The notes: generated from the letters alone by a model not told the origin. A stretch of DNA of 64,000 nt from JADCRZ01 sp037718865 (GCA_037718865.1 JBBJMP010000003.1:248001-312000), one strand, 5' to 3'. Counted from the first letter of the stretch, positions 48,779 through 58,093 are shown. Numbers and translations: made by a program.

Positions 48779-48813
48779 AATGATGAATTGGTTTTGACGT
48801 TTGATAATTATAC

Positions 48814-50025
48814 TTATTTACCAGAGAGCTTATCCTGCATATAATTAGATTTGCCGGCGTTGTTGCTATCATTAAAGTAACCGGAGTTACTGCCGTTGCT
48901 ACTCATACTGTTAGTTATACGTCCGGCTGCATTTCCCATTGCATCAGCTACCATCCCTGTACTTCCCGTGACTGTATTGATTGCACTTCTTGATGTATTG
49001 CTGAACATGCTGCTTACCTTATACAAAAGCGTATTGCCACCTCCGGCATGGACGATATAGTTGGCAACGGAAGGAACAGTGAAGTAACCAACTATACCAA
49101 TAATCATAAATACCAGATAAGCCACATCTGTCGAGCTAAAAAAAGTGTCCCCGGCATCTTGAACCTGGCTAATATCCACTGCCAGCATTTTTTCCTGGAT
49201 CTTACCGATGATTGAACCAAAAATATTAGCGACCGGTAGCCAGAGAAATACATTAATATACCTGGCTATCCATACTGCAAGCGTGTGCTGAAAACCATCA
49301 AATACTGCAATACCGAACACGAGGGGTCCTAAAATGGCAAGCACAATTAAGTTAAATGTGCGGATAGTATTTATACAAAGCGCCGCGGCCTCATATAAAA
49401 TCCTTAATACTTCGCTCATCCACTCTTTGATCGAATTGCGAAAATTGTAGGAGGCTTTAGACATTGCAAACTTGATGTCATTTCCCACACTTTCTAACAG
49501 GTTTTCATTCGCTCCGCTTTGATCATCAGGATGGGTATATTTATACCATTTATCCCTATCGCCGCTTCCAGATTCCCCAACATACATTTTCCAAGTAGCA
49601 GTATTTTTGATTGCTTGTTCTTTTTGTTTTAACAATAAGGCAATTGCTTTATCAGAATCCTTTACCATTGAAGAAGTAGCGGTTACAGTAGGTTTCATAA
49701 CACCATTTATCATTGCCAGAACTGAAGGGAAAATCATGATAGCAAAACCGAGAACAAAAGGCCGAAATAGTGGGTAAAAATCGATAGGTTCTGCATTAGC
49801 AATGTGCCGCCATACGCGCGAAGCAATATACCAGGTTGCAGCAAACCCTGCAATACCTTGCCCTACACTAATAAGTCTACTGCATAGCGGTATCATTTCA
49901 TCATACAACTGTTCAAGCACATTATGAAGACTGTTCATCTCACCTGCAATATTTTGCGCTTGCGATAGTTGCGGCAAGACTATTCCCCATGTTGCTATTA
50001 AAGCAGCCTTTATCCACTTTGTCAT
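48814..50025 (-). CDS. traJ: Conjugative transposon protein TraJ, 403 aa
   Basis: VirB6-like polytopic membrane protein. It has a signal-like N-terminus (ALIATWGIVLPQLSQAQ) and several hydrophobic segments (GFAATWYIASRVW; PFVLGFAIMIFPSVLAMINGV; FNLIVLAILGPLVFGIAVFDG; VAYLVFMIIGIVGYFTVPSVANYIV). It ends in a Ser/Asn/Gly-rich tail. The motif EPIDFYPLFRPFVLG is characteristic of TraJ. Confidence 0.93.
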   Translation of the reverse strand: MTKWIKAALIATWGIVLPQLSQAQNIAGEMNSLHNVLEQLYDEMIPLCSRLISVGQGIAGFAATWYIASRVWRHIANAEPIDFYPLFRPFVLGFAIMIFPSVLAMINGVMKPTVTATSSMVKDSDKAIALLLKQKEQAIKNTATWKMYVGESGSGDRDKWYKYTHPDDQSGANENLLESVGNDIKFAMSKASYNFRNSIKEWMSEVLRILYEAAALCINTIRTFNLIVLAILGPLVFGIAVFDGFQHTLAVWIARYINVFLWLPVANIFGSIIGKIQEKMLAVDISQVQDAGDTFFSSTDVAYLVFMIIGIVGYFTVPSVANYIVHAGGGNTLLYKVSSMFSNTSRSAINTVTGSTGMVADAMGNAAGRITNSMSSNGSNSGYFNDSNNAGKSNYMQDKLSGK

Positions 50026-50034
50026 AAATTTTAT

Positions 50035-50673
50035 TTAATTAGTTATCCCATAGATCCTACTGATAGTCAGTGCATCATTCTTTTCCCTCGCCCTTTGGAC
50101 AGCCAGAATAGTTGTGTTATTATTAAAATGCCGAAGGAACATTAGCTTGTCTTGCATGTCAACGTAAATCCTATCAATGGAGCCCAGCCGCTCATCATCA
50201 GACATACGAAGCTTATTAGCTGTTATTACAGTAGTTAACTCATCAAGATTATTCAAACTTTGTTTAAACAGGTTATTATATATCGTACTTATGTATTCAA
50301 TTTCTTCAGGATTGAAATTCTTATCCTGCTTAAACCGGCTAAACTCACTCTTATATTCTTGCACAATTAGTACTTGATCTTTAACAATCTCGGTTACTTT
50401 TTTATAATTCCTGACTGTAGGACTTACTGCCATTAGTCCATCGAGAAATGTTCTATGCAGGTTAAAATTTCCTTCGGAAAGATTTTTTATGGTAGAGTAC
50501 CCGGTGCTTATAATTTGATATCCCTTTTTTAAATCGGATAATATCTGTTTGAATTGTGCCAGCTTTTCTATGTTTAGCAATAATTGTTGAATTTCCTCGC
50601 TTTGTGCGTAAACTTTAGCTTGCATGCCGGCACTAAAAAAAATAAGTAGTAAGAGTGCTTTTTTCATAATCAT
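50035..50673 (-). CDS. TraI-like periplasmic conjugation protein, paralogue 3, 212 aa
   Basis: Signal peptide (KKALLLLIFFSAGMQAKVYAQ) then an all-helical mature part. It shares the frame SEGNFNLHRTFLDGLMAVSP, NPEEIEYISTIYNNLF, RMSDDERLGSIDRIYVDMQD with its two upstream neighbours. Some databases label such proteins TerB-like. The start overlaps the stop of paralogue 2 by one base. Confidence 0.8.
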   Translation of the reverse strand: MIMKKALLLLIFFSAGMQAKVYAQSEEIQQLLLNIEKLAQFKQILSDLKKGYQIISTGYSTIKNLSEGNFNLHRTFLDGLMAVSPTVRNYKKVTEIVKDQVLIVQEYKSEFSRFKQDKNFNPEEIEYISTIYNNLFKQSLNNLDELTTVITANKLRMSDDERLGSIDRIYVDMQDKLMFLRHFNNNTTILAVQRAREKNDALTISRIYGITN

Positions 50674-51281
50674 TAATTTTTAATTCCGTTTATTGTGTGA
50701 CTCATCTGCACATCATTATGTTCTCTTAAACGTAATACAGCCAATATTTTCACTTCATTCGCATAACTTTTCACAAAAGAGTATTTGGCTTGTATATCAC
50801 TGTATAGAGCATCTATGCGTTTTAGGCGTTCATCGTCTTTCATTTCTAGTTTATTACTTGTAGTTATGGCAATGAGTTCATCGATTGGGCCAGTGCAATC
50901 ATCTAGTAGCCTTTTAAAAACTTTACTCATATAACTTAGTTCGTCAGTGTTAAATGCCTTGCTTTCCTGGAGCTGCCCATAGGCTTTTTTATACTCATTC
51001 AATATTTTGACCTGAATGATAATACAATCACCTACTTTACTGTAATTCCTGATCCGTGGGTTTACTGTTTTTAATGAGTTGAAGTAGTCAGTATGCAGGT
51101 TAAGTTCTCCGTTTTTGATATCGCTTATAAGGTTTAATCCTTTCTTTGCGATGGAGTAGCCTTTTTGCAAATAGCCTATGTGTACCTGCAATGCAACAAT
51201 CTGCTGTATTAATGCTTTTTTCTGTGCCTTAACCACAAGTGAAATGAGGATAATAAACGCAAGGATGATTATACTTTTCAT
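50673..51281 (-). CDS. TraI-like periplasmic conjugation protein, paralogue 2, 202 aa
   Basis: N-terminal signal segment (IIILAFIILISLVVKAQ), then a helical protein with KNGELNLHTDYFNSLKTVNP, FNTDELSYMSKVFKRLLDD and EMKDDERLKRIDALYSDIQ, the same layout as paralogue 3. It lies between paralogues 1 and 3 in the operon. Likely a VirB5-like minor pilus or periplasmic component; this is inferred from position. Confidence 0.8.
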   Translation of the reverse strand: MKSIIILAFIILISLVVKAQKKALIQQIVALQVHIGYLQKGYSIAKKGLNLISDIKNGELNLHTDYFNSLKTVNPRIRNYSKVGDCIIIQVKILNEYKKAYGQLQESKAFNTDELSYMSKVFKRLLDDCTGPIDELIAITTSNKLEMKDDERLKRIDALYSDIQAKYSFVKSYANEVKILAVLRLREHNDVQMSHTINGIKN

Positions 51282-51307
51282 TTCCTTTACTTTTTTGTAT
51301 TAGAGGT

Positions 51308-51985
51308 TTATTGAAGACCGTATAATTTTTTTACCACATCAACATCATTTTGTGCTTTAGCCCTCTGAAGGCTAAGTAGAATTCCCTGTTGGTTGAAAGT
51401 TTTCAAATCATTGTAATTAATCTCTATCTGGTCTGCAGCAGAATTAATGATATCCAGCCTTTTGCCGTCAGTCATTTGAGTAGCGAAAGAATTAATCACT
51501 AGAAAAATTTGATCCAGGTTTTTTACGCTTTCGTCAAGGATACCAGCGTATACTTTACCCATATAAGAAAGTTCACTTGACGTAAAGTGTTTGTCTTGTT
51601 TAAACAATGCATAAGAGCGCTTGTATTCCGCAACCATATGAATCTGCTTTTCTGTAATGTCCCGGATACGTTTGTAATATGATATAATCGTCTTTACTTT
51701 TTGCAGTTCTTCATAATAATCCATATATAATGTTCGCTGCTTATCCACCCAGTCACTAATTTCCGTAAGCTTAGCCTTAGACATGGCATTCTCCAATGTC
51801 TTTTGTGCATTCTGTAGCCAGATGACCTTATTTTGTTGTCTTTGAATCTGCAAGTCAATCGCTTTAATGACTTTTTTAACAGCAGCCTTAATAATATCTG
51901 CAATGGGTATTTGTGCTTGTAATTTTTGCATCGGTGTTATAATGCAATATCCAAGGACGATTATCAGTATCAATACTTTTTTCAT
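51308..51985 (-). CDS. traI: Conjugal transfer protein TraI-like, paralogue 1, 225 aa
   Basis: Closest of the three to the protein usually annotated TraI in this group. The signal peptide (LILIIVLGYCIITPMQKLQAQ) is followed by IPIADIIKAAVKKVIKAIDL, QNKVIWLQNAQKTLENAMSK, FKQDKHFTSSELSYMGKVYA and a C-terminal RAKAQNDVDVVKKLYGLQ. All-helical and periplasmic. It starts 25 bp after traG. Confidence 0.85.
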   Translation of the reverse strand: MKKVLILIIVLGYCIITPMQKLQAQIPIADIIKAAVKKVIKAIDLQIQRQQNKVIWLQNAQKTLENAMSKAKLTEISDWVDKQRTLYMDYYEELQKVKTIISYYKRIRDITEKQIHMVAEYKRSYALFKQDKHFTSSELSYMGKVYAGILDESVKNLDQIFLVINSFATQMTDGKRLDIINSAADQIEINYNDLKTFNQQGILLSLQRAKAQNDVDVVKKLYGLQ

Positions 51986-52010
51986 TATAGTTGGTTTTCT
52001 GGTATTAACA

Positions 52011-54476
52011 TTAATGGCCTGCTTTCATATCTATTGCAAGGGCAGCAATACCTTTTTGTATGTCGCCATATTTTCGTGCATATTGCATCACTTTTACCTT
52101 TTCTGTTTCTTCAGTCGTATAAGCCAGGTATTCTTCAGGTGATACTTCCGTACGGTACACTTTTGAAAGCATTCCGCCGAGTGATATAAATACCTCTTTA
52201 TATTTTTTTGTAGGATCATTAGCCTTGTTAACAGAAAGTACTAATGCTTTTTCCTTTTCTGTTAATCCTAACAAATCCTGTATCAGATCAAACTTATTCT
52301 GGTACTTCGATTGGTCTAAGAGTATTTTACAATCACTATTATTAATAATTGCTTGTTTTACCACCGGAGAAGAAATAATATCTTCTACTTCCTGCGTTAC
52401 AACAATAGCTTCCCCAAAGAATTTTCTTACCGTTTTAAACAAGTACTTTATATATTCAGCCATACCTTCTTTGGCAATAGCTTTCCATGCTTCTTCAATC
52501 AATATCATTTTACGTATTCCCTTTAACTTACGCATTTTGGAAATAAATACTTCCATGATGATAATCGTTACAACCGGAAACAGGATGGGATGATCTTTAA
52601 TGTTGTCCAGTTCAAAAACAATAAATCGTTCTTTAAGTAATTCAAGATTTTCAGTTGCATTGAGCAGATAATCAAATTCACCACCTTTATAATAAGGACG
52701 TAATACGTAGAGGAAATTGTTTACATCAAAATCCTTCTCTTTCACCTTGTCGGTAGCAAGCACCAGAATAAAATCTTTCTGTAAAAATTCATAGAAAGTA
52801 TTGAAACAGGGAAACTGAGTCGTGTCTTTTTCTAACTGCTCGTAATACAGTTGCAGTGCGCTTGATAAAGCCACATACTCAGAACGATTAAAGGTCTCAT
52901 TATCTTTTTTCCATAAGGCCAGAAGTAAGGTCTTAATGCTTTCTTTTTTCTCCGTATCCAGGCTATTACCATCGGCAATATAGAAGGGATTAAAACGTAT
53001 AGGGTTCTTTTCATCATAGGTAAAATAATACCCATTAACCATGTCACATAAACCTTTGTAGCTATGGCCAACATCTACAAGAACAATATGGGTTCCCTGT
53101 TCGTAATAACTTCTAACCATGTGATTAGTGAAGAAAGATTTGCCGCTACCGCTTGGACCGAGTATAAATTTGTTGCGGTTGGTACATATCCCCCGTTTCA
53201 CCGGTTCATCAGATATATCCACATGCACCGGCTTGCCGGTTAACCTATCACCTAAACGGATACCTACCGGGCTTGTTGAGGAACGATAAGCTGTTTCCAA
53301 ATTTAAAAAACAAGTCGCCTGTTCAGCAAAGGTGTCAAATGTATCGTTCATCGGAAAATCAGCCCCATTACCTGGTATACCAGCCCAAAATATTTGAGGA
53401 GCCCCAATAGTCTCTTGTTTAGCCGCCGCATCCATTTGTGCCAGGGCAGATGACACCAAATTTTTAATATCTTTTAATTGCTCCTTATCATCAGCCCAAA
53501 CCAACAAATTGAAATGAGCTTTGACCGGTAACCTTTGCTGGCCAATTGCTTCATTTAGGAAATCATTCGTAGAATAGCGGGCCAGGGAATTTTCCCGGGA
53601 ATAAGCAGAAAGAGATTGGAGCCGCAAGCGCTTACTTTCCAGCTTTTGAATGGTCTTTTGTGCGTTTTCAATAAATATATACTGATTGTAAATGTGATTG
53701 CAGGACAATAATTGGCCAAGAGAGGATGCAAAACCGACACTAAACTTGGTGCGGTCTGTTGAGTATTTGTCATAATTTATCCTTGAACCACACAATGAAG
53801 GCAAATCTTCTGCATCTCCTAAAGTATATAGTTGGCAATGTTGGTGGCCAACTTGAATTCCGTCCTTAAATCCGATATCTTTAATTAAACAGGGGTTTTC
53901 CCGTTCCGATAAAAAACAATACCGTTCTATAAAACCAATTCTCTTTTCATTACTTAGGAGGTCATCCTCGTTCAGCCTTTTTAACCTAACAAACCCGCTA
54001 TCTTCCATAATTCTTTTGAACTGCCCAGCACTATCCAGGAAGTCTTGTATCAATTGGGCGCTTAAAACTTGTTGTGGCACTATGGATTTGCGAAGCAGGT
54101 TTGAAAACAGTGAAGTGGAAATTTTTCTACCTAACGGCTTTTTGGTAAGAAGGATATAACATCTATGGTCCAAAAAGGGGCGTTCGTTGAAAAAAAGTTC
54201 GCTGCTTCGGGTTAAAAAACTTCTGTCCTCCTTTATAAAGTCCGGTTGGTAGTGGCTGTCAATAAACCAATCCTGCTTATGGAATACTGATAATTTAGGT
54301 AAAACTTTTATAGATTTTACCCATGCCTGGTGATAAGCCTCGTATTCCTGATCGGAAAGGGTGAATATCTCCGGCAGTTCTGCTTCAAATACAATGGTTA
54401 TATCTCCTTGTTTAGAAAGTATGCAATCGTGTTCAACTCCCATAATTGGAAATATTTCATCAAGATATTTTTCCAT
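52011..54476 (-). CDS. traG: Conjugation ATPase TraG (VirB4-like), 821 aa
   Basis: Energises assembly of the transfer channel. The N-terminal TraG domain (EKYLDEIFPIMGVEHDCIL) is followed by an ATPase domain with Walker A ILGPSGSGKSFFTNHM (K446), an arginine-rich lead-in KRGICTNRNK, and Walker B RKMILIEEAWKAI. YCFLSERENPCLIKDIGF and LYTLGDAEDLPSLC are further family motifs. Full length. It overlaps the traF stop by 17 bp. Confidence 0.96.
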   Translation of the reverse strand: MEKYLDEIFPIMGVEHDCILSKQGDITIVFEAELPEIFTLSDQEYEAYHQAWVKSIKVLPKLSVFHKQDWFIDSHYQPDFIKEDRSFLTRSSELFFNERPFLDHRCYILLTKKPLGRKISTSLFSNLLRKSIVPQQVLSAQLIQDFLDSAGQFKRIMEDSGFVRLKRLNEDDLLSNEKRIGFIERYCFLSERENPCLIKDIGFKDGIQVGHQHCQLYTLGDAEDLPSLCGSRINYDKYSTDRTKFSVGFASSLGQLLSCNHIYNQYIFIENAQKTIQKLESKRLRLQSLSAYSRENSLARYSTNDFLNEAIGQQRLPVKAHFNLLVWADDKEQLKDIKNLVSSALAQMDAAAKQETIGAPQIFWAGIPGNGADFPMNDTFDTFAEQATCFLNLETAYRSSTSPVGIRLGDRLTGKPVHVDISDEPVKRGICTNRNKFILGPSGSGKSFFTNHMVRSYYEQGTHIVLVDVGHSYKGLCDMVNGYYFTYDEKNPIRFNPFYIADGNSLDTEKKESIKTLLLALWKKDNETFNRSEYVALSSALQLYYEQLEKDTTQFPCFNTFYEFLQKDFILVLATDKVKEKDFDVNNFLYVLRPYYKGGEFDYLLNATENLELLKERFIVFELDNIKDHPILFPVVTIIIMEVFISKMRKLKGIRKMILIEEAWKAIAKEGMAEYIKYLFKTVRKFFGEAIVVTQEVEDIISSPVVKQAIINNSDCKILLDQSKYQNKFDLIQDLLGLTEKEKALVLSVNKANDPTKKYKEVFISLGGMLSKVYRTEVSPEEYLAYTTEETEKVKVMQYARKYGDIQKGIAALAIDMKAGH

Positions 54477-54828
54477 GTTTAATTGTTTTGGGAGTAAATA
54501 TTTTCCTTGAATTAGACCTGATAGTATGTGGGACAGTGTGTCTGGCTATCTTTTTCATCATTCCGTGCTCGCCGTATTTATTGCTCATTCCATATATTTT
54601 TATCACGGAAAATGTTCCTCCTATCAGAATCAGGCCAAGACAAATAAATGCATTGATGCCAATAATGTAAAGAATGGTAAACAAAATGAGTAGGGCGAGT
54701 ATGCATGCTCCTAAATACCAGATGTATTGAGCCTTTAATCCTTTAAATTCTATCGACTTATTGATGCCTTTGTTGATTTGATACACACTGTTTCCCATTA
54801 CACCAATTTTTAAAATGCTGAATTGCAT
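54460..54828 (-). CDS. traF: Conjugation protein TraF (VirB3-like, DUF4133), 122 aa
   Basis: Small inner-membrane protein with VYQINKGINKSIEFKGLKAQ, two adjacent transmembrane helices (YIWYLGACILALLILFTILY and FICLGLILIGGTFSVIKIYG), and the conserved end SNKYGEHGMMKKIARHTVP. The first residues before MGNSVYQINKG may be untranslated; an ATG lies there. Located between traE and traG, as usual. Confidence 0.9.
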   Translation of the reverse strand: MQFSILKIGVMGNSVYQINKGINKSIEFKGLKAQYIWYLGACILALLILFTILYIIGINAFICLGLILIGGTFSVIKIYGMSNKYGEHGMMKKIARHTVPHTIRSNSRKIFTPKTIKHGKIS

Positions 54829-54837
54829 TTAATGCTA

Positions 54838-55176
54838 TTATACACCGAAGAAAGATTTGATAACAGTTGCTACTACTACCAGAAAGACACATGAACCAAA
54901 CCATGCTGCGGCAACCTTAGAGGTGTCGGGATCACCTGCATTCCATTTCTGATATACTTTTACAGCACCAATCAGTCCGAGAATGGCACCTACTGCATAC
55001 ATCAGGTTAGTTCCGGAATTAAAGTAACTTCTCACTTTGGTATTCGCTTCATTGATACCGGCATTGGCATCTTGTGCGATCGCACTGATTTCAGAAATGG
55101 TTAAGGCAATGGCTATTCCCACCGTTAAGCATTTGTTACGGCTTGGGCTTTTGAATTTCAATCTTTTCACTTTCAT
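54838..55176 (-). CDS. traE: Conjugation protein TraE (pilin-like, DUF4134), 112 aa
   Basis: VirB2-like pilin candidate. A basic N-terminus precedes a signal segment ending ISAIAQDANAG, then ANTKVRSYFNSGTNLMYAVG, AILGLIGAVKVYQKWNAGDP and a last hydrophobic helix (VAAAWFGSCVFLVVVATVIK). This is the canonical DUF4134 layout with two membrane helices. It lies 9 bp upstream of traF. Confidence 0.93.
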   Translation of the reverse strand: MKVKRLKFKSPSRNKCLTVGIAIALTISEISAIAQDANAGINEANTKVRSYFNSGTNLMYAVGAILGLIGAVKVYQKWNAGDPDTSKVAAAWFGSCVFLVVVATVIKSFFGV

Positions 55177-55272
55177 ATTTACTATTTTAAAAATTAAACA
55201 AAACGGCTTTGTAAGCTTCCCATTTGCCTCTCTGCCAATGGGCAGAGAGGATGGGAAGTAGCTACCATCACA

Positions 55273-55785
55273 CTACTCATTCCATAACATCACACGCTCT
55301 TCAGCAGTAAGTAGGAGGTAGTCATGTTTTTCACATTCAGATGCAATCAGGTTATTAATGGCAACCATAAAAGGTGAACCTTTTAAGTATTGATATTTTC
55401 TTAAGCATAATTGGAGGGAAAGCATAAATTCTTGCTTTATAAAATCTTTTGAAATAGCTTCTGCTATAACTTCCTTAAGCCGGGCTGTTAATTCCTGAAC
55501 TTGTTCAAAAGTGTCCTCGGTCTCTTCTACACAAGGCATGAATTTCTTATGAGAGGAAAATAATTCTTGCTGGATATCCGGCCCTAAAGAAGTCTCAGTT
55601 CGGTCATCTTCCGGATCCTCTTGCAAACTGGAAATGCGGACAGGAATCTTTCGTTTGCTTGAAAGCACAGATCTTAATTCATGGGAGTAAAACTTGATTC
55701 CAACAATCAGGTAATAAATTATAAGTAACACAACAACACTAGTTATGTATTCTGACCAGGAAATAGAAGTGAACATAATTTGCAT
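55273..55785 (-). CDS. Membrane-anchored protein at the start of the tra operon, 170 aa
   Basis: Unrecognised. One N-terminal transmembrane helix (YITSVVVLLIIYYLIVGI, about residues 12-29) is followed by an acidic cytoplasmic part (SLQEDPEDDRTETSL) and a helical C-terminus (FIKQEFMLSLQLCLRKYQYL, SECEKHDYLLLTAEERV). It is first of the - strand operon, 96 bp before traE, in the place often taken by TraD or a regulator. Confidence 0.75.
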   Translation of the reverse strand: MQIMFTSISWSEYITSVVVLLIIYYLIVGIKFYSHELRSVLSSKRKIPVRISSLQEDPEDDRTETSLGPDIQQELFSSHKKFMPCVEETEDTFEQVQELTARLKEVIAEAISKDFIKQEFMLSLQLCLRKYQYLKGSPFMVAINNLIASECEKHDYLLLTAEERVMLWNE

Positions 55786-56263
55786 TTTTGTCTTAAATCA
55801 TTCACTGACATTCAGGTCAGTGATTAATTACAATGCAAATATGCTATGATCAGGCACTTTAAAAACAGTCACCCCGGTAGGACTACCCCACTAACTGTAT
55901 TGAAAATGAATAAGATAGAATTTTAAAATCATTAACCTGCGGCCTAAATGGATGAGCAACGAATAATATTGTATTATGAAAGTTTTTGCCTTTGCTTAAA
56001 ATATTTCAATTTGAACTTGTGACAACCTCATAGAAAAGCTATTGAAGGTCCTAGATACTTCTTGTAAAGCTACTAATGACACCAGCGTACGAAGCCATCA
56101 GTTGAGGCTGAACGAACCTCTCAAGGTTTTCTGACCATTAGACTCTTGTTTTCGGAAGGTCAAGTAGGCAGGAGCACTCCGGAACCATCTTTAAAAGCGA
56201 TGCCATGGTCAATAAGGTCAGGTACAGAATAAAAAAATCATAAATTGTAAGCAAACTAAAAAA
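55786..56263. other. Spacer upstream of the tra operon
   Basis: Holds the promoter of the - strand tra operon and the leader of the DUF3644 gene. It contains TCAGTGAATGATT near 55797-55823 as imperfect inverted copies (CATTCACTGACATTCAGGTCAGTGATTAA, a hairpin with ACTGAC / GTCAGT), a possible regulator site. No gene recognised. Confidence 0.5.
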
Positions 56264-57352
56264 TTGCAACTCAGAAAAGGAAAGACCAAAACACTGTTAG
56301 AAAGTTCAATCTCGTGTGCATTATTATCCGTAGAAATTTACAACAAGCCAAGAGCTCCGTTTCGGGTAGAAGGCTATATTACACATATGATAATGGCATG
56401 GACAAGACTTTTGCAATCATATTTTAATCATACTATCGGGGATAAATTCTATTACAAAGAAAATGGAAAATATAAGTTAATTGATGGTGATAAAAAAGCC
56501 TGGGAACTCAAAACCTGTATAGCTAAATATGGCAAATTGACGGAAACTTGCAAATTCAATTTAGACTTTTTTATTAAGCTTAGGAATAAAATCGAACATC
56601 GAACTGTTGACAAAGATGAAATTGGAATTTTAATATTCGGTGAGTGCCAATCACTTTTATATAATTATGAGAGTGAACTGATCTCGATTTTCGGTAACGA
56701 GTTTGCTTTGAATGAAAGCTTAGCTTATTCACTTCAATTTTCACGTATACGAACTCCTAAACAATTACAGGCGAACAAACAACTATTATCAAATGAAGTA
56801 AAAGATATAAAAGATTTTATCGAAAAGTACAGGTCAAGTTTGAAAGAAGAAATCTTCAATTCACAAGAATATAGTATTAAACTAATTCAAATTCCAAAAA
56901 TAACGAATACAAATAGAAATGACTTAGCAATTGAATTCGTAAACTGGAATGCTCTATCTGAAGCTGATAAAAAAAATTATGAAAAGGTAACTGCTTTAAT
57001 TAAAGATAAAGTGATTAAAACGGAGGTTATAAATCCGGGAAAACTAAAACCTGGAAGAGTTCTTCAAGAAGTAAACAAAAGATTATCTGTAAAAATAAAC
57101 CATAGAGATCATAAATGTATACTTGCAATTTTCGGAATTCGGCCCTATAATGAATTCGAAAAAAATCATGATCCATTTGAAACAAATGCCAAATATTGCC
57201 ATTACGATGAAGCTCATGACGATTATTTGTATCAGAACACGTGGATTGAGTTCTTAGTACATAATTTATCTGGCGGTAAACTAACCAGAGAAATTTGGAG
57301 ACAAAAATTTTCAGCCAAAGAACAGCTTGATATTAAAAGCTACGAGATATAA
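56264..57352 (+). CDS. DUF3644 protein with HEPN-type motif, 362 aa
   Basis: Belongs to the DUF3644 family: LLESSISCALLSVEIYNKPR, FRVEGYITHMIMAWTRLLQS and FNLDFFIKLRNKIEHRTVD. RNKIEH fits the Rx4-6H signature of HEPN ribonucleases, and the surrounding helices agree, so an RNA-cleaving defence or toxin role is plausible. The second half (NRNDLAIEFVNWNALSEADK; KTEVINPGKLKPGRVLQEVN; WIEFLVHNLSGG) may bind nucleic acid or a partner. No in-frame ATG precedes the conserved start; the frame opens with TTG at 56264 after a stop at 56213, so the true start is uncertain. No neighbouring gene overlaps it. Confidence 0.85.
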   Translation: MQLRKGKTKTLLESSISCALLSVEIYNKPRAPFRVEGYITHMIMAWTRLLQSYFNHTIGDKFYYKENGKYKLIDGDKKAWELKTCIAKYGKLTETCKFNLDFFIKLRNKIEHRTVDKDEIGILIFGECQSLLYNYESELISIFGNEFALNESLAYSLQFSRIRTPKQLQANKQLLSNEVKDIKDFIEKYRSSLKEEIFNSQEYSIKLIQIPKITNTNRNDLAIEFVNWNALSEADKKNYEKVTALIKDKVIKTEVINPGKLKPGRVLQEVNKRLSVKINHRDHKCILAIFGIRPYNEFEKNHDPFETNAKYCHYDEAHDDYLYQNTWIEFLVHNLSGGKLTREIWRQKFSAKEQLDIKSYEI

Positions 57353-57751
57353 ATAACAAATAACAGCAGCTTAAATTACCCGGCGAATCTTGGGATTGAC
57401 ATTGAATAACAAGTCACGGATGGACTTGGAATAACTCCCAGACTGTCTTGCTGACTGCTGCCTTAATAATATCAAGATGTATGTCCCCTGGATAATACAT
57501 ATGTTGTATGCTATGCTTTAAAGGTGCGATAATTCGATATCATGCCGGGAAAAGACTTGATAATTCTCAGTTGCCAGGTCAAAAATTGTATTTTCTACTT
57601 CACAGATTCCACGCCGGGGTAAATTACATCCCAGGATACATTCTCATCATCTTAAAATGGCCTCTGATGGATAAGAAATCTAACCCGTTGCCCCATGTGA
57701 TTTTTGATTACGAAGTATGTCAGGAGATTAACTACATAGCAGATTGCACTT
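57353..57751. other. Spacer after the DUF3644 gene
   Basis: About 400 bp with no convincing gene. A frame of 87 codons (57508-57771) has poor composition and runs into the 3' end of the XRE gene on the other strand. Confidence 0.5.
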
Positions 57752-57985
57752 TTATTCAAAATTTGTGTTGAGTATTTCAGATGGATGAATTTCCAACGCA
57801 TTGGCTAACTGGAGAAGAGTGGTAAAAGTGATATTGATTTGCCCCTTTTCAATCTTAGAAATCTTACTATTATCTATATCACAGGCATAGGAAAGCTCAC
57901 GAAGACTTAACTGTTTAGTTTCCCGGAGACGTTTAATATTAGCTCCTAGTATTTTTAAATATTTTTTATTACTTTCCCTAATCAA
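57752..57985 (-). CDS. XRE-family transcriptional regulator, 77 aa
   Basis: Compact Cro/CI-type repressor made almost only of the HTH_3 domain. Helices are ILGANIKRLRETKQLS, LRELSYACDIDNSKISKIE (recognition helix SKISKIEKG), then TFTTLLQLANALEIHPSEIL. A perfect 9-bp palindrome begins 3 bp beyond the start codon, suggesting autoregulation. Confidence 0.92.
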   Translation of the reverse strand: MIRESNKKYLKILGANIKRLRETKQLSLRELSYACDIDNSKISKIEKGQINITFTTLLQLANALEIHPSEILNTNFE

Positions 57986-57987
57986 CC

Positions 57988-58015
57988 AGTTGAATTGAGA
58001 AATGTAAATTCAACT
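57988..58015. promoter_or_regulatory. Palindromic operator upstream of the XRE gene
   Basis: AGTTGAATT, 10-nt spacer, AATTCAACT, a perfect inverted repeat directly before the XRE start at 57985 and within the divergent promoter region. Half-sites are one-and-a-half to two helical turns apart, fitting dimer binding by the repressor. Confidence 0.6.
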
Positions 58016-58032
58016 AAAGGGATAAGAATAAT

Positions 58033-58050
58033 GCGGCCTAAAAAGACCGC
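58033..58050. other. Hairpin in the divergent spacer
   Basis: ATGCGG and CCGCAT form a stem around an A-rich loop (58031-58052). It may be a regulatory structure or a second protein site; it has no strong T run on the + strand. Confidence 0.4.
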
Positions 58051-58068
58051 ATATTAAAATATATTTGT

Positions 58069-58075
58069 TACTTTG
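58069..58075 (+). promoter_or_regulatory. Bacteroidota -7 promoter element (TAnnTTTG-like)
   Basis: TACTTTG, 19 bp before the ATG at 58094, matches the TAnnTTTG pattern loosely (TAC-TTTG, one base shorter). It argues that the TTG at 58073 is not a start codon. Confidence 0.45.
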
Positions 58076-58093
58076 AATTACTTTTTGAACATC

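Noticed and set aside
57508..57771. 87-codon + strand frame after the DUF3644 gene
   Set aside because: No family, poor composition, no start signals, and it runs into the oppositely oriented XRE gene.
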